From the NCBI RefSeq assembly GCF_031453995.1, contig NZ_JAVDPZ010000002.1, positions 62,001-126,000 on the forward strand: DNA of 64,000 nt. The letters run 5' to 3'. How positions within the stretch are numbered: the stretch's first letter is position 1; every line of letters starts with the position of its first letter. The translations under genes were made by a program, and so were the position numbers. Origin of the DNA: Nitrobacter vulgaris (GTDB lineage: Bacteria; Pseudomonadota; Alphaproteobacteria; Rhizobiales; Xanthobacteraceae). This document shows, piece by piece, positions 26,131 through 35,996 of this stretch. The notes below the pieces were generated by a model. The model made no database searches. It was not told the origin of the DNA and worked only from the letters and a program-made list of their open reading frames with translations.

Positions 26131-28626
26131 CTAGCGGATGCCAGAGCCGGTCGACCCTCCGCGGGTCTGGCCCAAGGTTCTCAGCCCAAGCTGAAGCATG
26201 AAAGCATGGTTAAGCTGGGGCGGCGTTGCTCCCGCGGAATAAATGTATGACGTCACGTAGTTGAGGCCGAGAACAAAACAATCGTCCACGTATCCCGCGC
26301 CGACTGCATACTGGTTGATTTGATTAGCTTCCAGGTCCCACCGTGCCGCACCCTGCACGACCCAGTTGGATGCAACCTTTATGGAACCGGTGCCCAAAAG
26401 ACCTCGGCGCCTTGTGAGAAAGCCGAGGGCGGGCTGCTCCGCATAATCGCCGTACAACACGCTCCCGGACCACCGGCTGAAACTGGCGCGGCCTTCGGCT
26501 TCGAAGCGCTGCACATTCAAGGTCGCCTCATCAATCCGCGCGCGGGTGCTGAACGTGAAGATGCTGTTGGGCGAATAGTTCACGCTTGTGACGTAGTCGG
26601 ATTGCGGGCGCTGCAAGCCGGAATTGACGCCGGTATTGGTGATATCCGCGACAGCAAACGAGTTCAGGCCGAACAGCTGATAGGACTGTCCGAACAGAAA
26701 GTTGATCGCGCCGCCCTGATCGAATTGAGTCGTCGCCTGTGCGCCGACGTTGGCGCGACCGCCACCCTCGACACGGTCATAACCGGAGAATTTGTCCACG
26801 CTGAAGAGATTGCTGGCGTCGAAGACCAGGCTTTGCGCATCCTCATTCGGCAGCTTGCCCGCATAGCTTTCATTCGGACGGATGATGACCTGCGCAATCG
26901 GTTCGATCGTTGTGGTGCCCCAGGGCTGAACGTTGATGAAGGGATAGCGATATTCGAGACCCACAACGGGCATGAGGCGGAGTGCCTGCGTGGTACCGGG
27001 CTGGATGAAATTGGACACGCCCGGCTGGTTCGAGATGTCAGCATTGATGGCGTCGGCGCGAAGCGAAGCGAACGGCGTCCAGATCTGACCAAAGGAATCG
27101 GTGAACGACTTCCGCCACTGTGCCTGTGCGGTCAAGCGTATATAGGTTCCCGGAATGCCTCGAAGCAAACAATTGGCCGGTGTTCTCGCCGCTGGGTCAG
27201 CCGACGTTGGCGCGCACACGAACGAGGTATTCGCCAGCGTCGAGATCGGATCGAACTGCGCCTGATCACGCGCGAGATTGACGAAGTTGAACTTGTAGCT
27301 GAATTCGCCGCCAATGACCGAATGGTTGATGACATTCGAATAGTCGATGACAGGCGCAACCACCGGAACCAGGCTCTGATTGCCCGAGAAGCTCAGGTAG
27401 TGAATCGCGCGGGCATCGAAGTAGCTACGGGTACCGACGCCGGTCAGATAGAGTTGCGAAATCGCTTCGGTCGGCAGAGTCAGGAACGATTGCATCAAGT
27501 CCCTGTACTGCTTCAACCGGTAGTCGGAGAAGAAGAAGTAGTCGCTTAACAGAACGCCGTCCCAACCCCAGACCCATTTATCGTTCAAGGCAAACTGGCC
27601 TTTGGTATCCACACCGCCGCGGAAGTCCCGGTTGCCGGGCCCCGAACCGAAGGCGTCCGGATCAAGCTGATTGATACCATAAGCACGGATTTGATAGGCG
27701 CCGTCCACGAAACGCTGCCTGAACTCGCCTTGCATCAACACGCCTTGTCGCGTGGTGAATCGGGGAGAAAGGGTCAGGTCGTAGTCCGGCGCGAGCGCGA
27801 AATAGTAGGGAACCTCGACCCCGACCCCGTAGGGAGAATAGGACGTAAAGGTGGGCACCAGGAAGCCGCTTTTGCGCTTCACAGTCGGATCTGGTGTTGA
27901 GAAGAAAGGCATATAGGCCATAGGCACGCCGTAAAATTCCAATCGGGCGTCCTCGAAGTACAACATCTTCTCGGTCTGATCGTGAATGATGCGGGCACCC
28001 TTGACCTGCCAAAGCGGGGGCTTTTTCGGATTCTCCCTGCAGGGCACGCAGGCTGTATAGACGCCGTTTTCGAATACCGTGTAGTTGCCCTTGGTCCGAT
28101 CGGCCCGGGTTGCGGCCATGCGCGTCGCATCGGCCGTGTCAACTCTCAGCGAATCGACGAAGCCGTCCCGGTAGTCGTCGCTCAAATCCAGGATATTGGC
28201 GTAGGTGATCTTGCCTCCCGCATCAGTCATGCGGATGTTGCCTTCGGCATGGAGCCGCTTGGTTTTCTGGTCGTAGATGACCTTGTCCGCCTCGACGCTC
28301 GTGCCGTTGTAGAACATCTGCACATTGCCGACGGCCGACACGCGAGAATTGTTGTAGTCGTAGTCGAGCTCGGTGGCTTGAACGAGCATCTGCCCGTCAT
28401 TCTGAGGTGGCGGCGGCGTAGGCTTGGGCGGGCGAGGATTGTAAGTGAAGCTTTGTGCCACAGCCGGAGTAGTTGCGACGACGTCAATCACAGCGGCGGC
28501 AATCAGTCCGAGAACGGCCGCCGTCAGCGAGGCCGGAATCACGGACGCACCAGACCGACGGCGGCGCAGTGAGACGCGCCGCTCGCGAACAGGCGAGCGC
28601 TTACGGAGGGTGGCGATTGCAGCCAC
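26131..28626 (-). CDS. lptD: LPS-assembly protein LptD
   Basis: Outer-membrane beta-barrel that inserts lipopolysaccharide into the outer leaflet with LptE. About 831 residues: signal peptide ending near TTPAVAQ, a periplasmic OstA jellyroll (ATELDYDYNNSRVSAVGNV and KRLHAEGNIRMTDAGG), then a barrel of many alternating strands. Cysteines occur at CVPC early in the protein and DDCF near the end, the places where LptD disulphides are expected. I chose GTG 28626 as start: it overlaps the lptG stop by one base (TAGTG) and gives a normal signal peptide. An upstream start at 28692 would only overlap lptG further. Confidence 0.93.
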   Translation of the reverse strand: MAAIATLRKRSPVRERRVSLRRRRSGASVIPASLTAAVLGLIAAAVIDVVATTPAVAQSFTYNPRPPKPTPPPPQNDGQMLVQATELDYDYNNSRVSAVGNVQMFYNGTSVEADKVIYDQKTKRLHAEGNIRMTDAGGKITYANILDLSDDYRDGFVDSLRVDTADATRMAATRADRTKGNYTVFENGVYTACVPCRENPKKPPLWQVKGARIIHDQTEKMLYFEDARLEFYGVPMAYMPFFSTPDPTVKRKSGFLVPTFTSYSPYGVGVEVPYYFALAPDYDLTLSPRFTTRQGVLMQGEFRQRFVDGAYQIRAYGINQLDPDAFGSGPGNRDFRGGVDTKGQFALNDKWVWGWDGVLLSDYFFFSDYRLKQYRDLMQSFLTLPTEAISQLYLTGVGTRSYFDARAIHYLSFSGNQSLVPVVAPVIDYSNVINHSVIGGEFSYKFNFVNLARDQAQFDPISTLANTSFVCAPTSADPAARTPANCLLRGIPGTYIRLTAQAQWRKSFTDSFGQIWTPFASLRADAINADISNQPGVSNFIQPGTTQALRLMPVVGLEYRYPFINVQPWGTTTIEPIAQVIIRPNESYAGKLPNEDAQSLVFDASNLFSVDKFSGYDRVEGGGRANVGAQATTQFDQGGAINFLFGQSYQLFGLNSFAVADITNTGVNSGLQRPQSDYVTSVNYSPNSIFTFSTRARIDEATLNVQRFEAEGRASFSRWSGSVLYGDYAEQPALGFLTRRRGLLGTGSIKVASNWVVQGAARWDLEANQINQYAVGAGYVDDCFVLGLNYVTSYIYSAGATPPQLNHAFMLQLGLRTLGQTRGGSTGSGIR

Positions 28627-29723
28627 TATCCGTCCTCCTGATGCAGCAAGACCAAAAAGCCGGTGAGGCTGCCGACGCAGACCGGCAGCCACGCCGCAGC
28701 GATTGGATTCATCAGCTCGGCCTTGCTCAAATCCTCAGTTACCTTAGACAGGACATAGAGCAGAAAGCCTGAACCCACGCCACTTAAAACCATCTTTTGC
28801 ACCCCGCCGAAGCGGAAGAAGCGGAGGCTCACCGAGGCCGCCAGCATCACCATTGCAGCCAGCAAAAACGGCTGTGCGATGAGTTTGTGGTATTGTAGCC
28901 GGTATCCTGCGGTTGCAAATCCTGAGCTCTCGGAGGATCTGATATAACTCGGTAGTTGCCAAAATGACACAGTTTCGGGGGTGGAGAAGCTGTTTTGGAC
29001 CTGTGCCGGCGTCAGACTGGTCGGAAGGACAAAGGTTTCCTGCTCGACCGGCGGATTGTCCAGCGTAAACCGGCGAACGCCTTTGAACAGCCAGCGCCCG
29101 TCTTCCAGGGCTGCTTCGCGCGCCTCGATACGTTCCTCGAACTTGGAATGGGGATCGAACGTGAACACGGTGAGCCCCGTCAAGCGCACGCCTTGCTGCT
29201 CACTGCGCGCCGCATTGATGATAGCCTGACCGTCGTCGGTGACTTGGTTGATCCAGAAACCGGATGCGTCCTGGAGACCTCCTCCGGAGACACCGCCAAA
29301 CAGTTCGGCCTCCATCCGCTTGGACAATTCGCGCAGGTTGGCAGACAAAGGATTGTAGACCGTGGTGGCGAGGGCGCCGAGCACGATCGCGCACACGAGT
29401 GCCGGCGAGATGAATTGCCACGCCGAAACGCCGGCGGCGCGGGCCACCACCAGTTCAAGCTGCCGCGACAGTGCGAGATAGCACGTCATGGCGCCGATCA
29501 GGACACAGAACGGGGTCAGTTTCTCAAGGAGCTGGGGCACCCTGAAAAGCGATGTTTCCGCAACCACGAGTGCCGATGCCGACGCAAGCCCCGACGTCCT
29601 CCGGACCATTTCAATGTAATCGACAAGAACGAGTAGCAGAAAAATGCTGACGAAAACGCCGAGCGCAGCCACCATGAAGCGGCCAGCAAAATAACGACCC
29701 AACGTGTTCGTCAACATGCTCAT
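28626..29723 (-). CDS. lptG: LPS export ABC transporter permease LptG
   Basis: Inner-membrane partner of LptF in the LptB2FG complex that drives lipopolysaccharide toward LptD. 365 residues with YjgP/YjgQ architecture: membrane helices at about 15-35, 65-85, 100-125 and three near the C-terminus, around a large periplasmic jellyroll (about 130-270). Start at 29723, where ATGA overlaps the lptF stop; the same frame continues upstream to 30140 inside lptF but is not LptG-like. lptB and lptA are not in the window. Confidence 0.95.
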   Translation of the reverse strand: MSMLTNTLGRYFAGRFMVAALGVFVSIFLLLVLVDYIEMVRRTSGLASASALVVAETSLFRVPQLLEKLTPFCVLIGAMTCYLALSRQLELVVARAAGVSAWQFISPALVCAIVLGALATTVYNPLSANLRELSKRMEAELFGGVSGGGLQDASGFWINQVTDDGQAIINAARSEQQGVRLTGLTVFTFDPHSKFEERIEAREAALEDGRWLFKGVRRFTLDNPPVEQETFVLPTSLTPAQVQNSFSTPETVSFWQLPSYIRSSESSGFATAGYRLQYHKLIAQPFLLAAMVMLAASVSLRFFRFGGVQKMVLSGVGSGFLLYVLSKVTEDLSKAELMNPIAAAWLPVCVGSLTGFLVLLHQEDG

Positions 29724-30892
29724 GCGAGGGCCGGTCTCTTCCCCAGCAGGCGGAGGAGCCGCTCGTTCGATCTGTTGATCGCCTCCGTTAACGCGGCGGA
29801 TGGTTCGAGCACGATTCCAGCAACGATCACCCGCAAGCAGATACCAATTGCCCCGAAAAGAAGCAGGTATTGCAGGAGCGCGGCCATCGGCGATTTCACA
29901 GTCATGACCGAAAGCGCGAAGCCTGCCATACGAAGGCCGAACACCGCCGCAATTGCCGCTCCCATGGAGAAATTGCGACTCTGGCGCGTGGTGCGCGGTG
30001 TTCCGAGGAATGCGAAGGTCAGCGCTGCAAAGGCAAACGGATAGATCGGGGCGGTGAATCGATCGTGAAGCTCGGCGCGGAATTGGCCACGCATCTGCTG
30101 AACCAGAGGGTCCTTCTGATCGGGAGCAATCAACTCCCACAGGTAACGTTCACGAATGCCATAAATAACGTCATGCCCTCGATTGGAGAATTTCGACATG
30201 TCGAACGCATAGCGGTCAAACGCGACCATGGCCGGTTCGCGCTTGCCCGTCTCGAATCTCTCCAGGTGCCCATCTTCCAGAATAAGAAACGATCCCTGGT
30301 CGTTCTTCATCACCGTTCCGTGGTCGGCGATGATACTGAGGCGCTCTTCAGGATTACGGCGATCATCAATGAAAATTCCGGCGAGTTGGCCACCAGGCTG
30401 TCGTTCCCGAATACGAATTGTCAGATTCGGATCCAGTTGCGCAAATCGGCCGGGTTGCAGAACGTTCGCCAGAACGTCGGCGGTGATCTCGGCATCCCAT
30501 CGCTTCAACCGACGCATCCCATCAGGCGCAAGGTAGGCCGCGATGAACGCCACCAGCAAGGCCACAATCACCGTTGCATAGATGAACGGCCGGAAGAGCC
30601 GGAACGGCGATAAGCCGGCGGCGTTCATCACGATGATTTCCGAGTCCGTAGCAAGCTTGTGGAGAGTGTGCGAGATCGCGATCATCAGCGCAATCGGGGA
30701 GATGATCAGCACCAGCACGGGGATAGCAAGGCTGGTGATCCCCAGAAACGTCAGGATGGTCTGTCCCTGGCTTGTCATCAGGTCGATTCCACGCAACGCC
30801 TGCGTAATCCAGATCACCCCTGTCAGGCTGACCAGGACCACCACAAACGACGCCAGCGTCGTCCGGAAAATATACTTGTCGATCGACCCCAT
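29720..30892 (-). CDS. lptF: LPS export ABC transporter permease LptF
   Basis: First gene of the minus-strand outer-membrane operon. 390 residues beginning MGSIDKYIFRTTLASF, with the YjgP/YjgQ topology of paired N- and C-terminal membrane bundles and a periplasmic jellyroll; RFMLEDG-like texts of the family appear as LILEDGHLERFE. It forms LptB2FG with LptG. The divergent 357-bp region to pepA (30893-31249) should hold the promoters of both transcription units; I see no RNA gene there. Confidence 0.95.
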   Translation of the reverse strand: MGSIDKYIFRTTLASFVVVLVSLTGVIWITQALRGIDLMTSQGQTILTFLGITSLAIPVLVLIISPIALMIAISHTLHKLATDSEIIVMNAAGLSPFRLFRPFIYATVIVALLVAFIAAYLAPDGMRRLKRWDAEITADVLANVLQPGRFAQLDPNLTIRIRERQPGGQLAGIFIDDRRNPEERLSIIADHGTVMKNDQGSFLILEDGHLERFETGKREPAMVAFDRYAFDMSKFSNRGHDVIYGIRERYLWELIAPDQKDPLVQQMRGQFRAELHDRFTAPIYPFAFAALTFAFLGTPRTTRQSRNFSMGAAIAAVFGLRMAGFALSVMTVKSPMAALLQYLLLFGAIGICLRVIVAGIVLEPSAALTEAINRSNERLLRLLGKRPALA

Positions 30893-31249
30893 CGGTCTGA
30901 ACGATCCCCAATCTTTCAGGCAAACACATCCGGCAACGCCAGACCGCGACCGAGACGTCCCCAGCGTCCCGCCATGTTTTACCTGACTCGTCTCTCAGTA
31001 CCATCCCTTTGATCTGTCAACAAAATGGCCGAGGCTTAATGTCCGTCGATTATAGTTAAAATCCGGAATATGTGACACTGCAGCCACGGCGGCGGGGGTT
31101 AATTGCGCTCAAAGCGAATTTGTAGCAACGGCGCCGAAAGCTGACACGGTGTTGAACCCTTGGCAGCGTTGCCGTTGACAGGTCATAGTCGCTAAGTCAC
31201 ACGCTGGCCCGATTTCGAGGCCGCACCACCCTGATCCTGGAGGATTCCG

Positions 31250-32752
31250 ATGCCCGACGCCGTCAAGGTGGGCTTTGTTCCTGTTTCGACCGCTTCGCGC
31301 GGGACCCTCGTAGTATTTTGCGATGATGCGCTGAAGTTCGGCCAAGCCGCGAGCAAGGCTCTCGGGTCGTCAACCGCACTTGTCAAACGGGCGGCTGCAG
31401 CCAATCAGTTCAAAGGCAAAAGCGCGACGACACTCGATATTCTCGCGCCGGAGGGGCTCAAGGCTAATCGCCTGATCGTCGTGGGTGCCGGCAAAACCTC
31501 GGCTCTCAAAAGCAGCGATTTCTTGAAATTCGGCGGTGTTCTTGCGGGAAAGATTCGTAGCGATAACGGCGGCGTCACGATCATTGCGGAGCTGCCATCC
31601 GCAATGATGGGTCCGGATCAGTCGGCGGCGCTGGCTTCCGGTATCCGGTTACGCGCTTACAAATTCGATCGTTACAAGACGCGGAAAAAGGACGGCGACG
31701 ATGCGGTATTGCGCGCCGATATATCGATAGCGGTCGCCGACGTCGCCGCAGCAAAGAAGGCGTTCGCGCCTGTCAATCACGTTGTCGACGGTGTCATTAT
31801 CGCGCGCGACCTCGTGAACGAACCGCCGAATGTACTTTATCCGGAGGAATTCGCGCGGCGCGCGAGCCGGTTGCGCGCGATCGGAGTCGGTATCAACGTT
31901 CTTGACGTCAAGGCGATGACCAAACTTGGCATGGGGGCGCTGCTGGGTGTGGGGCAGGGGTCGGCACGGCCCAGCCGGACGGTCGTCATGCGCTGGAATG
32001 GCGGCAAGAAGGGCGAACCGCCCGTCGCTTTCATCGGCAAGGGCGTTTGCTTCGACACCGGCGGAATCTCGATCAAATCCGCCAGCGGCATGGAAGACAT
32101 GAAGGGCGACATGGGCGGGGCGGCCTGTGTGGTGGGGTTGATGCATGCGCTCGCCTCGCGCAAGGCGAAGGTGAACGCCGTCGGCGTCATCGGCCTTGTC
32201 GAGAACATGCCAGACGGCAACGCGCAGCGGCCCGGCGATATCGTAACGTCAATGTCAGGGCAGACCATCGAGATCATCAACACCGACGCCGAGGGCAGGC
32301 TGGTCCTTGCAGACGTGCTCTGGTACGTCACCCGCAAGTTCAAGCCGAAGGTGATGGTTGATCTCGCAACGCTCACCGGCGCGATCATGGTGGCGCTCGG
32401 CACCGCCCACGCCGGCCTGTTCTCCAACAATGACGAACTGTCGGAGCGACTGACCAAGGCAGGCTTGGAGACCGGTGAGCGGGTCTGGCGGATGCCGCTT
32501 GCGCCTGAATACGACAAGCTGATCGACTCGCAGTTTGCTGACATGAAAAACACCGGCGGCCGCTATGGCGGCTCGATCACGGCTGCTCAATTTTTGCAAC
32601 GGTTCATCGACGATACGCCGTGGGCGCATCTCGACATCGCGGGAACGGCGATGGGCGCTCCCAAATCCGACATCAATCAGAGTTGGGGATCCGGGTTCGG
32701 CGTGCGGTTGCTGGATCGCCTCGTCGCGGAGCATTACGAAACGCAGCGATGA
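31250..32752 (+). CDS. pepA: Leucyl aminopeptidase (M17)
   Basis: Hexameric two-metal cytosolic aminopeptidase that removes N-terminal Leu and other residues. 500 residues with N-terminal regulatory domain and C-terminal catalytic domain: metal/active-site motifs GKGVCFDTGGISIK, DMGGAACVVGLMHAL, the M17 signature NTDAEGRL and LTGAIMVALG. A clear GGAGG ribosome-binding site precedes the ATG. The stop overlaps the holC start (ATGA), the usual pepA-holC pair. Confidence 0.97.
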   Translation: MPDAVKVGFVPVSTASRGTLVVFCDDALKFGQAASKALGSSTALVKRAAAANQFKGKSATTLDILAPEGLKANRLIVVGAGKTSALKSSDFLKFGGVLAGKIRSDNGGVTIIAELPSAMMGPDQSAALASGIRLRAYKFDRYKTRKKDGDDAVLRADISIAVADVAAAKKAFAPVNHVVDGVIIARDLVNEPPNVLYPEEFARRASRLRAIGVGINVLDVKAMTKLGMGALLGVGQGSARPSRTVVMRWNGGKKGEPPVAFIGKGVCFDTGGISIKSASGMEDMKGDMGGAACVVGLMHALASRKAKVNAVGVIGLVENMPDGNAQRPGDIVTSMSGQTIEIINTDAEGRLVLADVLWYVTRKFKPKVMVDLATLTGAIMVALGTAHAGLFSNNDELSERLTKAGLETGERVWRMPLAPEYDKLIDSQFADMKNTGGRYGGSITAAQFLQRFIDDTPWAHLDIAGTAMGAPKSDINQSWGSGFGVRLLDRLVAEHYETQR

Positions 32753-33201
32753 CGGAAGTTTTGTTCTACCATTTGCAGAACATGTCGCTTGAAAAAGTTC
32801 TGCCACCGCTGCTCGAGAAAACCTTCGAACGCGGATGGCGCGCCGTCGTCCATACAACATCTGAGGAGCGCGCCGATGCGCTCGATGCGCATCTATGGTC
32901 CTATCGTGACGATTCTTTCCTGCCGCATGCGACGTGGCGGATCGAGGACGCCAGCGAACAGCCGATTATCCTGACAGTCGACGGCCGAAATCCCAACCGG
33001 GCCACCGTCAGATTTCTAATCGACAGCGCCCCACTTCCGGACAGTCCTGATACCTACGAACGGCTGGTGCTGATCTTCGATGGCGACGATAGTGGCGCGC
33101 TAGATGCCGCGAGGGCCGTCTGGACAGAGTGCAAGTCACGAGGGTTTGAGGCGACCTACTGGCAGCCTGACGAAACTGGACGCTGGCAGCGTCGCAAGTA
33201 G
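32749..33201 (+). CDS. holC: DNA polymerase III chi subunit
   Basis: Links the clamp loader to single-strand binding protein during replication. 150 residues from MTEVLFYHLQNMSLEKVLPP, with the family elements LPPLLEKTFERGWRAVV, DAHLWSYRDDSFLPHAT and the closing YERLVLIFDGDD and YWQPDETGRW. Starts inside the pepA stop (ATGA). Typical length and neighbour for the family. Confidence 0.95.
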   Translation: MTEVLFYHLQNMSLEKVLPPLLEKTFERGWRAVVHTTSEERADALDAHLWSYRDDSFLPHATWRIEDASEQPIILTVDGRNPNRATVRFLIDSAPLPDSPDTYERLVLIFDGDDSGALDAARAVWTECKSRGFEATYWQPDETGRWQRRK

Positions 33202-33328
33202 CCAGATAGAGCGGTTGTAATTTGATGATACTTGAAGCTTTCTGCTCAGACACTAAGGTCCAGTCATGGTCACGCCGCAAATAGGTGGTGGGACAGGTTT
33301 TTTACGATCCGTCGGGATAAAATTCGTC

Positions 33329-33880
33329 GTGAGACAGCCCAGATTTCGCCGAAGGGCCTTGATGTCGCTCCTTCTGATAGCGCCGCTTGTATCGGGCTGC
33401 GGCAGCGCATCGGATATATTGTCGTCAGATCTGCTGTCGAAGGATGCGGACTGGTTTTCGCGATCCGGCAGGGTGTTCGTCAAGAACGTTTCGATTGAAA
33501 CACCGCCGCTCACGCCGGACAAGCCGGTCGCGCCGGACGACCTCATCAGTGCGGACGGTCTTTGTACGGGGATGGCGCCGCCGATCGGCGCAGGGGGACC
33601 CGGTGCACCCTCCGACAACGCTACCGCTGCTCCGCCAACTGCAACGGGTACGGTGGCGTTAGGTCATACCGAATGCGACGTGACGCGCGGCATCGGAGTC
33701 GCGCCGGATAATGTCAGTCTCTCCAACAATCCGGGGGGAGATCGTGTTGCAGTCTTGACGTTCCTGAGAGGACCACGCGCCGGAACTTATACATTTTCGG
33801 CGGGACGTCTGTCCTCGATCGAGCGGGCGCCTGAACTAGCCGCACCTCAGAAGCCGGAGCGGCGAGCGAAAAAACGGTAG
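33329..33880 (+). CDS. Hypothetical lipoprotein
   Basis: About 183 residues. From GTG 33329 the protein begins with a basic stretch (RQPRFRRRA), a hydrophobic run and the lipobox LVSGC, so it should be lipid-modified on the Cys. The mature part is Pro/Ala/Gly-rich with a small repeated-strand end (RVAVLTFLRGPRAGTYTFSAGRL) and two more Cys (GLCTG, ECDV). Alternative starts are ATG 33266 (AAGG upstream, over-long signal) and ATG 33362 (GAAGGG upstream, but no basic n-region). Function not recognised; similar lipoproteins occur in related bacteria. Confidence 0.7.
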   Translation: MRQPRFRRRALMSLLLIAPLVSGCGSASDILSSDLLSKDADWFSRSGRVFVKNVSIETPPLTPDKPVAPDDLISADGLCTGMAPPIGAGGPGAPSDNATAAPPTATGTVALGHTECDVTRGIGVAPDNVSLSNNPGGDRVAVLTFLRGPRAGTYTFSAGRLSSIERAPELAAPQKPERRAKKR

Positions 33881-33896
33881 AAGCGTGAGCTGGAGC

Positions 33897-33990
33897 TCCG
33901 CTTCCAATAGAATTGAAATCCTTGCTTTATGATTTTGATTTAACGCGTTTTCTTCACACAAACTAGCATCCGCGGCGCTCGAAAACACTA
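33897..33990. repeat. Interspersed intergenic repeat, copy D
   Basis: Between the lipoprotein gene and the convergent ABC-F gene. TGATTTTGATTTAACGCG, TTTTCTTCACACAAACTAG and GCGCTCGAAAACAC align block for block with copy A (4201-4260), at the same spacing. Confidence 0.65.
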
Positions 33991-34013
33991 AAGTTTTTCA
34001 GCAACGGTTTCCG

Positions 34014-35894
34014 TCAGCTTGGGGCGTTATCGTAGGACGAGCTGGCCTCCAGCCATTCCTCCTCGGCGCGCTGCAGGGCGTCGACCGCGCTGGCCCGTGC
34101 CTTTGTGAGTTGCGCCGCCTGTTTGGGCTCGCGCTTGAACAGATCCGGCAACGCAAGGGCGACGTCGATTTTTTCGATGATGCCGGTGATTCGCTCGATC
34201 TCGGCCTCGGCGGCCGTAATCTTCTGTTTGAGCGGCGCGCGCCGTTCGATCCTCTCGCGCCGCGGCTTGTCACGGCCGTCGTCGCGCTCGCCAGACGACC
34301 CGCGGTCGCGACCGTTTGTGCGGAGGCCGCGTGCCGACAAAACCGCGCGGCGGTAATCGTCGAGGTCCCCGTCGTAAGGAGTAACGGCGCGGTCTGCCAC
34401 AACCCACAGCCGGTCGGCGCAGGCCTCAATTAGATAGCGGTCATGCGAGACCATAATGACAGCACCGGGATATTCGTTGATTGCTTCGGCAAGCGCGGCC
34501 CGACTGTCGATATCGAGATGGTTGGTCGGTTCGTCAAGAATGATCATGTTGGGGGCGAAGAACGTCGCAAGCCCGAGTAAAAGGCGCGCTTTTTCGCCAC
34601 CCGAAAGGCTTCGAACAAGGGTGTCGCCCGCCTTGCCTGAAAAGCCGATGCCTCCCACGCGAGCGCGAATTTTTGTTTCGGGGGCATCTGACATCAGTCG
34701 CCGCACATGATCGTAGGGCGAGCCGTCGAGGTCCAGTTCGTCGGTCTGATGCTGGGCGAAATAGCCGATCGATAGCTTGTCGGCGCGCACCACTTTGCCG
34801 GCGAACGGTTGCAGCTTGCCGGCGAGCAGTTTGACGAGGGTGGACTTGCCGTTGCCGTTGGCGCCGAGCAGGGCGATGCGATCGTCCTCGTCGATCCGCA
34901 AGGTTACGCGCTTGAGGACTGGCGATTCCCGATCGTAACCTACGACTGCCTCGTCAACGGCAATGATCGGCGGCGACAACAGCTTGTCCGGCACGGGAAA
35001 CGAAATCTCGCGCACGTCTTGTGTCACCAGCGCCGTCACGGGCTTCATGCGCTCGAGCATCTTCACGCGCGACTGCGCCTGGCGTGCCTTCGAGGCCTTG
35101 GCCTTGAAGCGATCGACGAAATCTTGAAGCCGCTTGCGTTCGTCGGCCTGCCGCCTGGCGTGCTTGGCGTCGAGCATCTCGCGGGCAGCGCGCTGGTCCT
35201 CGAACGAGGAGTAGGTGCCCTTGTGGAGAGTGAGCTTGCCGCGATCGAGGTGCAGGATCTGATCGACGGATGTGTCGAGCAGGTCGCGGTCGTGGCTGAT
35301 GATGATGACCGTACGCGGGTAGTGCGCGAGGTGATCTTCCAGCCAGAGCGTTCCTTCGAGATCGAGGTAATTGGTCGGCTCATCCAACAGCAACAAATCG
35401 GGTGCAGCAAAGAGGGTTGCCGCGAGCGCGACGCGCATACGCCAGCCGCCTGAGAATTCCGAACAGGGGCGGGCCTGGTCCGCCGTTGAAAATCCGAGAC
35501 CGCTCAGGATCGACGCCGCGCGTGCGGGTGCGGAATGGGCGTCGATATCGACGAGACGCGTCTGGATGTCGGCGATGCGGTGTGGATCGCGAGCAATTTC
35601 GGCTTCATGCAGCAGCGCGTGGCGTTCGATGTCGGCCTTCAGCACCACCTCGATCAGGCTTTCAGGGCCGTCGGGAGCTTCTTGTGCGAGGCTACCGACG
35701 CGCCAGCGCGGCGGAACGGCAATGGTCCCCGTTTCGGTCGGTAGCTCACCGCGTATGGCATGGAACAGCGTCGATTTTCCGACACCGTTACGCCCGACAA
35801 AGCCGACACGAGCGCCGGGCACGATCTGAACAGAGCTATGGTCGATCAGCAGCCGTCCGGCGATGCGGATCGAAATATCGGTGATGGACAGCAT
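34014..35894 (-). CDS. ABC-F family ATPase (YheS/Uup-like)
   Basis: Soluble protein of 626 residues with two ABC ATPase domains on one chain and no membrane domain, the mark of ABC-F translation factors. Walker A motifs GRNGVGKST (near residue 35) and GANGNGKST (near 343); signature motifs FSGG and LSGG; Walker B LLLLDEPTNYLD and MIILDEPTNHLD; a charged linker rich in Arg/Lys/Ala between them (about 240-285); and a basic C-terminal coiled coil (about 530-620). ABC-F proteins act at the ribosomal E site; the subfamily cannot be fixed here. Confidence 0.93.
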   Translation of the reverse strand: MLSITDISIRIAGRLLIDHSSVQIVPGARVGFVGRNGVGKSTLFHAIRGELPTETGTIAVPPRWRVGSLAQEAPDGPESLIEVVLKADIERHALLHEAEIARDPHRIADIQTRLVDIDAHSAPARAASILSGLGFSTADQARPCSEFSGGWRMRVALAATLFAAPDLLLLDEPTNYLDLEGTLWLEDHLAHYPRTVIIISHDRDLLDTSVDQILHLDRGKLTLHKGTYSSFEDQRAAREMLDAKHARRQADERKRLQDFVDRFKAKASKARQAQSRVKMLERMKPVTALVTQDVREISFPVPDKLLSPPIIAVDEAVVGYDRESPVLKRVTLRIDEDDRIALLGANGNGKSTLVKLLAGKLQPFAGKVVRADKLSIGYFAQHQTDELDLDGSPYDHVRRLMSDAPETKIRARVGGIGFSGKAGDTLVRSLSGGEKARLLLGLATFFAPNMIILDEPTNHLDIDSRAALAEAINEYPGAVIMVSHDRYLIEACADRLWVVADRAVTPYDGDLDDYRRAVLSARGLRTNGRDRGSSGERDDGRDKPRRERIERRAPLKQKITAAEAEIERITGIIEKIDVALALPDLFKREPKQAAQLTKARASAVDALQRAEEEWLEASSSYDNAPS

Positions 35895-35996
35895 GGATGT
35901 TTTTCACCGCTGCGCCGGCCAAACGCAACTCGTTTGTGGGCGTTCGGGAGCAAATACGGCGAAGGCTTCAACCGAAACGAGACCAGCGTAAGGAGG

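Noticed and set aside
26320..27549. 409-residue open frame on the plus strand
   Set aside because: Antisense reading of lptD. The lptD barrel sequence explains the region, and the frame shows no family motif.
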